DNA from: Cytophaga sp. FL35
Lineage (GTDB): Bacteria; Bacteroidota; Bacteroidia; Flavobacteriales; Flavobacteriaceae
Assembly (NCBI RefSeq): GCF_014349235.1
Contig: NZ_JACSOH010000020.1
Location: 1-64,000 of the forward strand
Length of the DNA stretch: 64,000 nucleotides
Reading direction: 5' to 3'
Under the pieces are notes generated by a model, which worked only from the letters and a program-made list of their open reading frames with translations, was not told the origin of the DNA and searched no databases. Below, piece after piece: positions 1-8,494 of this stretch. How positions within the stretch are numbered: the first letter of the stretch is position 1; the number at the start of each line of letters is the position of its first letter. A program made the position numbers and the translations under genes.

Positions 1-1
1 C

Positions 2-88
2 AAATCAAAGAAAACCACCTCCAGGACACTTGAAAGTAAGGAATTGAAAGCTTATTTGGACCATGTGTACGCCAGCTTTGCTATTTAG
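2..88 (+). CDS. C-terminal end of an unidentified protein (partial)
   Basis: The window opens inside a reading frame that runs 28 codons from base 2 to a TAG at 86-88. The fragment is basic and then helical (it ends AYLDHVYASFAI). It is too short to assign to a family. The only support is the open frame at the edge, so it may not be a real gene. An AT-rich spacer with no gene follows it. Confidence 0.3.
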   Translation, partial: KSKKTTSRTLESKELKAYLDHVYASFAI

Positions 89-520
89 AATTGCCTTTGT
101 CAAGAAATCTTTAAAGTTTTTAACTGTTAAAGGATTTACTCTCTCTTAGTAATATAGAAAAACATAAATGAGAGAAATACTAATGAATTTTAAAGATTAG
201 CATTGTTGGGTTTAAGAATTTAATTTCGTATTCTATTTATTTTAATATTTCTTTAGTTGTTTTAAATCTGCATTGTCTAATTTCTACTTGTTAGAAGTAA
301 AAATTAAATGGATTTTTCAGTATACGCTTAATTATAAAATTTCGCGATGCAAATACGTTTCGTAACGTCAAAGGTCTTGAAGAACTGACCCTTAAGATTT
401 CTTTACTTGAAAATTCCAAAGGAAATAACAATGCAAGTTGAAATAAAAATGTCGTGGAATACCACGACATTGTTAATAGGACAATTGTTTCGAAAAAAAC
501 AGTTAAATCGATTTAGTAGA
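89..520. other. AT-rich intergenic region
   Basis: This gene-free stretch lies between the partial gene at the left edge and the end of the minus-strand PNGase-like gene. It is strongly AT-rich, with no convincing ORF or RNA gene. The only structure I see is the hairpin at 448-471, described separately as a terminator. Confidence 0.6.
441..471 (-). terminator. Rho-independent terminator of the PNGase-like gene
   Basis: A 10-bp perfect stem (448-457 with 462-471; arms AATGTCGTGG and CCACGACATT) encloses the loop AATA. Read on the minus strand it is followed by a T-rich run (complement of 441-447). It lies about 50 bases past the stop codon of the minus-strand gene. Confidence 0.8.
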
Positions 521-2485
521 CTAATTTCTACTGTTTTGTTTGGAAATTCTCTGTTTTAATTTGGAGTCTCCATTGACAAACAGTTCAATTACGTATCTAC
601 CATCTTCGTATGAGCTTAAATCTATTTCAAACGTCTTCTCTTTGATATTAGAAAAAGGTATTTTTTCTTGAATGTCACCATCTTTAAGAATGTGTATTTC
701 ACCATTGGATTCTGCTACCAGTTGAACCAGTAGTTGTGTGGTCTCACGAATTCTTCTAGGGTATAATTTTACTAGGCTCTGCTCTACGTTGTTATCAATG
801 GTAGGATTATCTTTTACTATAAAATCTAATTGCTCACCTACACCACAATCACTTTCGAATCTATGTAGTACACGACCCTCAAGGTCTGAAATCTGAAGGT
901 ATCCGAAACCTTGTTTGGGCATGAACCAAAATTCCAAACCATTATGTTCCGTGTCTTCCAATGACATTCTATATGGTCCAATATCTAACTTTATAGTGTC
1001 TTTATATACAGTATCTTTTTTGGTGTTAGAGGGGTGTTTCTCATAAAAGATTTTGTTGTCGGCATTTATAATGCGAACTGTATTTTCCTCTGGGTTATTA
1101 TTGGTTTGATAGGTAACAACCACATTTTTAGGTATTTCTTTAGGTGAATTGAAGTTGGTGGATTTCATATTGTCACTAATCCATTCATCCGACTTTCCAT
1201 TGGGGTCCTCCAAAGCAACATTGAATGTGTTTTCACCGAACTTAAAATCAATGATGCCTGGTAAAGTGATGTAAGCTTCCTCATAAAAAGCAAGATTTCC
1301 TTTCCAAAGGAATGTCTTTTCTTCGAATCCTTCAGTTCCATATTTTATTTGGACCTCCTTCAAATTTTCCGAACCCAAATTTTTAAGGATAATTTTAGGC
1401 TCTATTACGGAAGGGTTTAACCGATTTAATTCAGGAGCGTCGTTGGGCACTAATATTTGCTCCAACGAAACATCATTTGATTTTGTAGGTTTGTTATATT
1501 CAAAAACCATGGCGCTTATACTTTCGTAAGCCTGTATATTTTCTTCCGCTACATACGGTTCCATTTCAAAATCGAGGGTGTGGGTAGGTTTGGTAATTGG
1601 AAAATCAATTATATCTGGAGACTGTAAGTCTCCGGGACACCAATATGCTCTATCAAAAATCCAAGTGCCTCCTTGCGGGTAGAGATTGTTATCTCCACAT
1701 TCTTTCCACATATCCCTATGGTCAATGGTCTTACCATCTACTAAAATCTCTCGCCATCTACTACAGAATTCGCTACAACCTTTGGGCTTGTCCATTCCAT
1801 GGCCGGTATGTAGGACACGAATTCGTGCGAAATCTGCATCTTCCTTCATTTTGATTTCTTTAGGGGAGAGAGATTTTGTAATAGGTTTTTCTGGATTGCC
1901 ATAACTAAAGCCATCATCATATAATTTGTGAAAGCCTAAGGGTTGAGCAACAGGATCACCCATTTCAAATTTAAAGTCAATTTTAAGTTTCCAGCCTACA
2001 TTGGCTCCTTCGTATCCCGTATGGTTATAGGTGATTTCTACGCTGTCTCTAAGTATACTTGAAAAATCCGTTACATCAATTTGCCAGCGCCAGTCCCAAT
2101 CCTTCTTGAAGTTACTACCGTAGGGTGTCAGCATTTTGCCTATTTCCAAGTTTAAGGTATCTCCTTTTAGTCCTCCAACCCGATTAATTCGTATAGGATC
2201 CATATAGTCCCAATGCGCAATATCTATGGAATCTGGATGACCTAAAGTAACTTCCATAAAAATTCTTCTAATGGATTCTTGTTGTTTTGGAAAGACTCCC
2301 CATGAAGAAAAGAGGTTATTTCCTTGACTCGGATCGCAAATAATGGTAACATTTTCGTGGCTTATTATATTTTTTGTAACCCTTTCTCTTTTAGTGGATT
2401 GGCAGTTAAAAAGCAGGGTGGTGATTACTGCTAATAAGAAGTGGTGTTTAAGTTTCATTCGGTAAAATGGTTTGGTTTTGATCAT
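521..2485 (-). CDS. PNGase F-like peptide-N-glycosidase lipoprotein
   Basis: Predicted peptide-N4-(N-acetyl-beta-glucosaminyl)asparagine amidase, which releases N-glycans from glycoproteins. Recognisable PNGase F features are the SSWGVFP and AHWDYMDPI segments near the N-terminus (the latter with an Asp where PNGase F has its catalytic Asp) and the block GHGMDKPKGCSEFC ... NLYPQGGTW ... DRAYWCPG, which belongs to the second PNGase F domain. At 654 aa it is about twice the classical enzyme. The extra C-terminus ends in a beta-sandwich-like segment (VKLYP ... DGRYVIELFVNGDSKLKQRISK) resembling a type IX secretion sorting tail. The N-terminus carries a lipobox (LLFNC). A second ATG at 2458 gives a cleaner signal peptide (MKLKHHFLLAV) and may be the true start. 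The gene lies 257 bp downstream of a sigma factor on the same strand. Family assignment is fairly firm; secretion route and substrate are inferred. Confidence 0.82.
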   Translation of the reverse strand: MIKTKPFYRMKLKHHFLLAVITTLLFNCQSTKRERVTKNIISHENVTIICDPSQGNNLFSSWGVFPKQQESIRRIFMEVTLGHPDSIDIAHWDYMDPIRINRVGGLKGDTLNLEIGKMLTPYGSNFKKDWDWRWQIDVTDFSSILRDSVEITYNHTGYEGANVGWKLKIDFKFEMGDPVAQPLGFHKLYDDGFSYGNPEKPITKSLSPKEIKMKEDADFARIRVLHTGHGMDKPKGCSEFCSRWREILVDGKTIDHRDMWKECGDNNLYPQGGTWIFDRAYWCPGDLQSPDIIDFPITKPTHTLDFEMEPYVAEENIQAYESISAMVFEYNKPTKSNDVSLEQILVPNDAPELNRLNPSVIEPKIILKNLGSENLKEVQIKYGTEGFEEKTFLWKGNLAFYEEAYITLPGIIDFKFGENTFNVALEDPNGKSDEWISDNMKSTNFNSPKEIPKNVVVTYQTNNNPEENTVRIINADNKIFYEKHPSNTKKDTVYKDTIKLDIGPYRMSLEDTEHNGLEFWFMPKQGFGYLQISDLEGRVLHRFESDCGVGEQLDFIVKDNPTIDNNVEQSLVKLYPRRIRETTQLLVQLVAESNGEIHILKDGDIQEKIPFSNIKEKTFEIDLSSYEDGRYVIELFVNGDSKLKQRISKQNSRN

Positions 2486-2742
2486 TGAAAATATCTTGAA
2501 ACCATAAAAAGATCAGGTCTGATGGCCAAGATATAATTTGCTTTTCTGGATTTGAAAGCGCCGAAAATAGTTACATACTTTTAGCAGCTAACCTAAGATT
2601 TTGTTAAATCTGATTTATGTACATCCAGAACTTTAAGATATATTAGGAATGTTTAAGGACATACAATTATTAAAAAATGAATAGTATTTCCAGAAGTATA
2701 TACCTCTTTAGGATAGGGAGAAGACAATAAATATCCCCTACT

Positions 2743-3351
2743 TTACACTTGGCGAACTTTTAAAAGAGATTGATTATCCGTAATTCCGAACAGTAAGAAA
2801 AGTACAGGTTCAATTTTGTGCTGAAGTTTTTTCCTTAAAATTTTAAAAGCTTTGCTCATTTGGTTTTCAACCGTTTTTAAGGATACATTCATAAAGTTTG
2901 CTATCTCAATATTGGTTAAACCTTCTCCCTTACTTAGCATAAAAGTTTCTCTGCATTTAGGAGGTAGATTCTGAATTTCCGTTCTTATGAGAACAATTTG
3001 CTTTTCAACTAATTCCTCATCTTCCTCTATTATTTGATAGAGGCGTTCCATATGTTTTTCTTCGATAGTCAGCATTCTTCTTTCGCTTCTCAAATGGTTA
3101 AGAAAACCATTATAGACAGATTTATAGAGAAAACTTCTAAGGGATTCAACGTGCATAAGTCGGTCTTTTTGCTCCCAAAGCTTAATAAAAACATTCTGCA
3201 CTATATCCTTGGCACTGTCTTGGTCATGTGTAAGGCTATAGACATAGACGCAAAGCCTGTGGTGATAGCTGTCCATTAGATATTCCAAGGCTTTGTGATC
3301 ACCTTCTCTTAAGGCCTGCTTTACCTGAAAATCATTATGATATTTGCTCAA
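2743..3351 (-). CDS. ECF RNA polymerase sigma factor (Bacteroidota sigma-70 type)
   Basis: A 202-aa extracytoplasmic-function sigma factor. Region 2 is at roughly residues 23-90 (YSLTHDQDSAKDIVQNVFIKLWEQ) and region 4 at about 130-180 (LPPKCRETFMLSKGEGLTNIEIANFM, with the HTH continuing to KTVENQMSKAFKILRKKL). Such factors in Bacteroidota are held by a FecR-type anti-sigma factor and released when a SusC/FecA transporter with an N-terminal STN domain binds its ligand. Both partners are next door: FecR starts only 80 bp away and SusC1 follows it. The sigma gene is divergent from them, whereas sigma and fecR are more often co-directional. Probable target genes are SusC1/SusD1 and the PNGase-like gene, by inference from position. 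Confidence 0.93.
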   Translation of the reverse strand: MSKYHNDFQVKQALREGDHKALEYLMDSYHHRLCVYVYSLTHDQDSAKDIVQNVFIKLWEQKDRLMHVESLRSFLYKSVYNGFLNHLRSERRMLTIEEKHMERLYQIIEEDEELVEKQIVLIRTEIQNLPPKCRETFMLSKGEGLTNIEIANFMNVSLKTVENQMSKAFKILRKKLQHKIEPVLFLLFGITDNQSLLKVRQV

Positions 3352-3431
3352 TACGGTGTAATTAATCTTAAAGAAATGTTATGCAATGTAAAAAAAATAT
3401 TAAAAAGGCATAGGGGTGTTGCAATTCTGAT
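3352..3431. promoter_or_regulatory. Divergent promoter region between sigma factor and fecR
   Basis: These 80 bases separate the divergent sigma and FecR start codons, so both promoters must lie here or inside the coding ends. The region is AT-rich with an A-run at 3390-3398. I could not identify a convincing promoter consensus. The FecR start appears to be a GTG, since the overlapping ATG at 3430 runs into a stop after seven codons. Confidence 0.5.
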
Positions 3432-4649
3432 GTGTCTTACAGGTATAAACTAAAAAGTTTGAACGAAAGAATACAAGATATCATAGTAAAGTATTTTTCT
3501 AAATCGGCCTCAGAAAAGGAATTGATTGAATTGACGGAGTGGTTAAAGGAAGAATCTAATGTTTTGTTGTTCGAAGAATTCATACGGACCAACTATTTAA
3601 TTGATCACTGCATGCTTGATTTCGATACTGATAATGAGAAGAGTAAAGTTCTCGATAAAATTAAGTCAGAAGAAAGGAGGAAGCGAAAAATAAGAAGATT
3701 GGTCTTTTTAAAATATGCTGCTTTACTCCTTGTACTATTGGGAGGTGTGTTCACCTATGTTTTCAACTCAGGGAAATTTTATAAAAGTGAAAAAGAAAAG
3801 AAAACAGTTACGGTCCCTGTAGATGACGTTATGCCTGGTCATGACAAAGCGATTCTTACTCTTGAAAATGGTGATGAGATTGTTTTAGAGAAGGAAAGGG
3901 AGGTTCAATTAAAGCAAGCAAATCAAGAGGGTGAGCGTTTGGTGTACAAGCAGAATTCTAATATTGATGAGGAAAAGGAGATTTATAACTTTTTAACCAT
4001 TCCTAAAGGGGGGCAATTTTTTGTACAACTTTCAGACGGTACAAAAGTGTGGCTCAATTCAGATTCAAAGTTAAAATATCCTGTCAAGTTCTTGAATGGT
4101 AGACCTAGGAAGGTGGAATTGTTATACGGGGAAGCCTATTTTGAAGTCACAAAAAGTAAAGGCAATAGCGAGGGTAACATAGCATCACATTTTTTGGTGC
4201 AGAGTAAATCCCAAGAAATAGATGTTTTAGGAACACAGTTTAATATTAAAGCCTACCAAGATGAGAAGAATATAACTACCACTTTAGTAGAAGGTAAGAT
4301 TACGATAGCCTCAGGAAATGCTAAAAAAACTTTGAAACCAATGGAGCAGGCCATTGTAGACCAAGAATCTCCCGGGTCTTTTTCAATCAAAAAAGTTTCA
4401 AAAGTATTCGATGAAATAGCTTGGAAGGAGGGCTATTTTAGTTTCAGGCAGAAGTCCATGGAAGATATAATGATGGTCCTGTCTAGATGGTATGATGTGG
4501 AATACACCTTTCAAGATTCCCAAAAAAGAACAAAAACCTTCACTGGTGTCCTAGATCGAGGAAATACAATAAGTCAAATATTAATTAACATCCAAAAAAC
4601 AAATGAAATAAACTATAAGATTAAAGACAAAACAGTAATTATCGATTAA
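3432..4649 (+). CDS. FecR-family anti-sigma factor
   Basis: A 405-aa single-pass inner-membrane anti-sigma factor. The cytoplasmic N-terminus (residues 1-90) would bind the sigma factor. One membrane helix lies at about 95-112 (YAALLLVLLGGVFTYVF). The periplasmic FecR domain (about 185-300) shows the hallmark stretch FVQLSDGTKVWLNSDSKLKYP and VLGTQFNIKAY. A C-terminal DUF4974-type domain follows (FSFRQKSMEDIMMVLSRWYDVEY). The start is probably the GTG at 3432. It sits 86 bp upstream of SusC1 and is probably co-transcribed with it. It is expected to interact with the STN domain of SusC1 and the divergent sigma factor. Confidence 0.93.
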   Translation: MSYRYKLKSLNERIQDIIVKYFSKSASEKELIELTEWLKEESNVLLFEEFIRTNYLIDHCMLDFDTDNEKSKVLDKIKSEERRKRKIRRLVFLKYAALLLVLLGGVFTYVFNSGKFYKSEKEKKTVTVPVDDVMPGHDKAILTLENGDEIVLEKEREVQLKQANQEGERLVYKQNSNIDEEKEIYNFLTIPKGGQFFVQLSDGTKVWLNSDSKLKYPVKFLNGRPRKVELLYGEAYFEVTKSKGNSEGNIASHFLVQSKSQEIDVLGTQFNIKAYQDEKNITTTLVEGKITIASGNAKKTLKPMEQAIVDQESPGSFSIKKVSKVFDEIAWKEGYFSFRQKSMEDIMMVLSRWYDVEYTFQDSQKRTKTFTGVLDRGNTISQILINIQKTNEINYKIKDKTVIID

Positions 4650-4735
4650 GGGAAGCAGTACAAAGTGCAAAACCATGTTTCCCAAAAGCAACCAAAGACT
4701 AATTTAAAACTATTTACTAATCCAAACTTTTTTGT

Positions 4736-7700
4736 ATGGAAAATAACTCAACTAACTTGTTTCTAAGATTTAGAAACAAAAGTTTCCTAGGGTTACTAAG
4801 TGCTCTACTTATTTTGTCCACTTCGACATCCTTTAGCTTTTCCCCCAAGGAATCTTTTTTTCAGAATACTAAAATTCTAATAACTACCAACAAAAAAATT
4901 GAACTATCAGAACTATTCGAACTATTAAGAGAGCAGGCAGGCTATAGATTTGTCTATAGCGATGACTTAGTGGTCAATGCTCCAAAAGTTCAACTACGTA
5001 AGGGTTCTGTTCTGGTAAAAGATTTACTGGAATTGGGACTTTCCCCAGTAGGACTAACTTATGAATTTACCGATAACAATACCATAATAGTAAAAAGAGG
5101 TGTTAAGGCTAACACCGTTAAAAACAACAGCACGTACCAATCTTCAATTTCCGGTATTGTTTCAGATGATCAAGGTGTTCCATTGCCTGGGGTGAATGTT
5201 GTAGAGAAGGGTACCAGTAATGGTACTTCTACGGACTTTGATGGTAATTATGAAATTCAAGTTGCAGACAACGCAACGTTGGTATTTTCTGCCTTGGGCT
5301 TCAAGACCATTGAAAGAGCTGTAAATGGTAATTCCAACGTAAATGTGACCTTAGAGGAAGATACTGAACAACTGGGTGAGGTAGTGGTTACCGCACTTGG
5401 AATTAAGCGTGAGCAAAAAGCCTTAGGTTATGCCATGACCGAGGTAAAGGGTGAAGAACTTGCAGAAACCAACACAGTTAACCCGGTTCAGGCGCTACAA
5501 GGTAAAGCTGCTGGTGTAAGTATAGGTGGATCAGATGGTGGATTGTTCGGAAACAGTAAAATCCAGATAAGAGGGGTGTCTACCTTAAACTCCAATAACA
5601 ACCAACCAGTTTTTGTTATCGATGGGGTATTTCTAGACAACAGCGTTTCTAATTCAAGTGCAGATTGGTCCGGTAGTGCCAATGATTATGGTAATATCTT
5701 AAAAAACCTGAACCCTGATGATTATAAAAGCGTATCTGTACTTAAAGGTGCGGCAGCTACGGCTCTTTATGGGTCAAGGGGTATAAATGGGGTAGTACTT
5801 ATTGAGACCAAAGATGGTTCCAATGCTAGAGGTATTGGCGTTTCCATAAAGCAATCTATGGGTGTTGACCGTGTGTTTAAGCAACCTGCTTTGCAGAATG
5901 AATTTGGTCCTGGTACCTTGGCAGGTTATGTAAGTTATGGTGATACCAATGAAAATGGGGAATTCTATAGGTTTGATAATTCTCAGTTTTACTATAATGA
6001 GGCTGGCAATCCAACCTTGGTAAACCATGGCGGCGGCGGTTTAAGCTACGGCCCTAGGTTTGATGGAAGAATGATTGAGGACTATGACGGAAACCTAATT
6101 CCATATACAGCCAATGAAAACAATATGGCAGATGTGTATGATACCGGTTATAATTCCAATACATCGGTAGCTTTGAGCGGTGGTAACGAAAAGGGTAATT
6201 TCTATCTTTCCGATTCCTATAACTATAGAACCGGTATTATGCCGGATAATAGTTTTAGGAGAAACTCTTTGATGTTTTCCGGTTCTTATCAATTGGCTCC
6301 TTGGTTAAATGCAAATGCATCTATTTCCTATGTTACTTCTAGTTCTAAGAACCCAAGAAATGATATATCGCAAGGTTTCTTTGATGGTACTTTTGAAAGA
6401 TTGTATGATACGGACAAATATACCCAAAACCAATACTGGCAAGCAGACCACGGGGGGGTTCCTAGCGCTAATTATGGAGATTCTTTTATCAATGTTCCTA
6501 ATAGAGGTTTGTGGTTTGGTTACTATAATAATGATCAAATCAATGAGGAAAAAGTAATCCGTCCTGTAGTTAGGTTAACTGCCAATGTAACGGATTGGTT
6601 TACAGTTGCCGCCGAAGGTAACCTGAACCAATACAATACTAGGTTTGAAAACAAAGAACTTGGTAGTGGCTACGCAAACGAGGGAGGTTACTATGAAGTA
6701 AGGCATAATGAAGATATCACAAAAATGGGTAAGTTAACCTTCAACTTTACCCCAAAGATTTCTGAAAACCTTACTTCTCAATTCATCGTAGGAGGTGAAA
6801 TTTGGAATAGGGAGGCTTCCTATACCAGAGTTCGTACCGATGGAGGTTTAATTGTACCAGGTAAATTTTTCTTGGAAAACTCCAAAAGGGTTAAATTATC
6901 CGAAGGAGGCATTAACTCTACAAAGCAAATCAATTCCCTATACTTTTTGTCCAATTTTGGATATAAGGATCAATTGTTCTTGGACATAACCGGTAGAAAT
7001 GACTGGTCTTCGTCTTTGGTTTATACAAATGGCGAGGGTAATTACTCCTATTTCTATCCTTCCGTTTCTACCTCATGGGTATTTAGCGAAACGTTTAATT
7101 CCAACAACATTTTTACCTTTGGTAAATTGCGTGCATCTTGGGCGCAAGTGGGTAGTGATACTAGTCCTTATACTTTAAATAGAACCTATGGTTTAGGTAC
7201 TTACCAGTTAGAGGATAGTTTTATTTATTTGAATTCTATTAATACCACCTTAGTGGACAGGGGGGTAGAACCAGAGAAAAAGAATTCTTATGAAGTAGGT
7301 GCAGACCTTCGTTTCTTTAATAACCGCCTGGGAATCGATGCCGCTTATTATAATGAGACAATCGAGAACCAAATTGGTGAGATTCCAATTCCAAATGTTT
7401 CAGGTTATAATAACCTTTTTACTAACATTGGTACTCTAAGTAACTATGGCGTTGAGATTTCCCTTAACGGAACCCCGGTTCAAACAGAGGATTTCTCCTG
7501 GAATACCACTTTCAATTATTGGAGAAATACTACCAAAATCAAAGAATTGCACGAGGATGTTGGAGAATTCAAAAACCTTGGAGGTAGTATTACCTATGGT
7601 AACTTCCGTATAGGTTCAGTAGGTTTTGAGGATGGGGAGTACGGAGTACTTTACTCAGATAGCAGCCCTAAACTTTACCAAGCTACGGATGAGGCAGGCA

Positions 7701-8476
7701 ATCCGGTTGATAATCCAAACAATGGTAAAAAAGTACTCGTATGGAGTGATTCTAGACGAGGAGCCTATTATGAAAGAAGCTACGAAGCAGAGGAAATTGG
7801 TAAAATTCAGCCAGACTTTGAAGGTTCTTTTAACAATGAATTTCGTTATAAAGGTTTGAGTCTTTCTGTATTGTTAGATGCTAGATTTGGAGGGCATATC
7901 GCCTCTTATTCCAGTAGGTACGGAACGGCTTATGGATACTTGGAAAAATCCTTGAGAGGAAGGGATGCAGAATATGGTGGTATTTCTTGGACCTCCCAAT
8001 ACGGAGATACCCAAGGTGACACCTATAATGATGGTATTATTCCAGATGGGGTTTTTGCAGATGGACAGGAGGTAACGGCTCCAGACGGTTCAATTGTAAA
8101 CGTTGGTGGTTTGACCTATCAAGAAGCGGTTGACCAAGGCCACGTGGAGCCTACCCACGCTAGTTTTTATAACTACTTTAGAAATTCATGGGGCCAGGGG
8201 GTTGTTAATGATGACTGGTTTACGGAATTGGAATACATTGCTGTACGAAATATTTCATTTGGTTATCAGTTCCCTAGGGCATTTACCGATAAATTGGGTG
8301 CTCGTAATTTCTACATTGGAATCAATGCAAGGAATCTAGGTTATCTGCACAACACCATGCCCAATGACATTAACCCTGAAAGCTTTAGGGGAACTTCAAG
8401 TAGTGAATCGTTTAGGGAGCGCTCTTTTAGTCCATATGTGTCAAGTTACACCATGACGATTTCAGTAGACTTTTAA
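4736..8476 (+). CDS. SusC-type TonB-dependent transporter with STN signalling domain (SusC1)
   Basis: A 1246-aa outer-membrane TonB-dependent transporter. In order: signal segment (about 15-35), secretin/TonB short N-terminal (STN) domain at about 48-120 (LFELLREQAGYRFVYSD), carboxypeptidase-D-like repeat at about 137-210 (GVPLPGVNVVEKGTSNGTST), TonB plug from about 212 (GEVVVTALGIKREQKALGYA), then a long beta-barrel ending in a hydrophobic strand (YTMTISVDF). The STN domain is what allows sigma/anti-sigma signalling, and both regulators are encoded immediately upstream. It forms a lidded import complex with the SusD-like lipoprotein that starts 18 bp downstream. The substrate is unknown; the nearby PNGase-like enzyme hints at a glycoprotein-derived glycan. 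Confidence 0.95.
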   Translation: MENNSTNLFLRFRNKSFLGLLSALLILSTSTSFSFSPKESFFQNTKILITTNKKIELSELFELLREQAGYRFVYSDDLVVNAPKVQLRKGSVLVKDLLELGLSPVGLTYEFTDNNTIIVKRGVKANTVKNNSTYQSSISGIVSDDQGVPLPGVNVVEKGTSNGTSTDFDGNYEIQVADNATLVFSALGFKTIERAVNGNSNVNVTLEEDTEQLGEVVVTALGIKREQKALGYAMTEVKGEELAETNTVNPVQALQGKAAGVSIGGSDGGLFGNSKIQIRGVSTLNSNNNQPVFVIDGVFLDNSVSNSSADWSGSANDYGNILKNLNPDDYKSVSVLKGAAATALYGSRGINGVVLIETKDGSNARGIGVSIKQSMGVDRVFKQPALQNEFGPGTLAGYVSYGDTNENGEFYRFDNSQFYYNEAGNPTLVNHGGGGLSYGPRFDGRMIEDYDGNLIPYTANENNMADVYDTGYNSNTSVALSGGNEKGNFYLSDSYNYRTGIMPDNSFRRNSLMFSGSYQLAPWLNANASISYVTSSSKNPRNDISQGFFDGTFERLYDTDKYTQNQYWQADHGGVPSANYGDSFINVPNRGLWFGYYNNDQINEEKVIRPVVRLTANVTDWFTVAAEGNLNQYNTRFENKELGSGYANEGGYYEVRHNEDITKMGKLTFNFTPKISENLTSQFIVGGEIWNREASYTRVRTDGGLIVPGKFFLENSKRVKLSEGGINSTKQINSLYFLSNFGYKDQLFLDITGRNDWSSSLVYTNGEGNYSYFYPSVSTSWVFSETFNSNNIFTFGKLRASWAQVGSDTSPYTLNRTYGLGTYQLEDSFIYLNSINTTLVDRGVEPEKKNSYEVGADLRFFNNRLGIDAAYYNETIENQIGEIPIPNVSGYNNLFTNIGTLSNYGVEISLNGTPVQTEDFSWNTTFNYWRNTTKIKELHEDVGEFKNLGGSITYGNFRIGSVGFEDGEYGVLYSDSSPKLYQATDEAGNPVDNPNNGKKVLVWSDSRRGAYYERSYEAEEIGKIQPDFEGSFNNEFRYKGLSLSVLLDARFGGHIASYSSRYGTAYGYLEKSLRGRDAEYGGISWTSQYGDTQGDTYNDGIIPDGVFADGQEVTAPDGSIVNVGGLTYQEAVDQGHVEPTHASFYNYFRNSWGQGVVNDDWFTELEYIAVRNISFGYQFPRAFTDKLGARNFYIGINARNLGYLHNTMPNDINPESFRGTSSSESFRERSFSPYVSSYTMTISVDF

Positions 8477-8494
8477 TCATAAAAATTGATAAAA

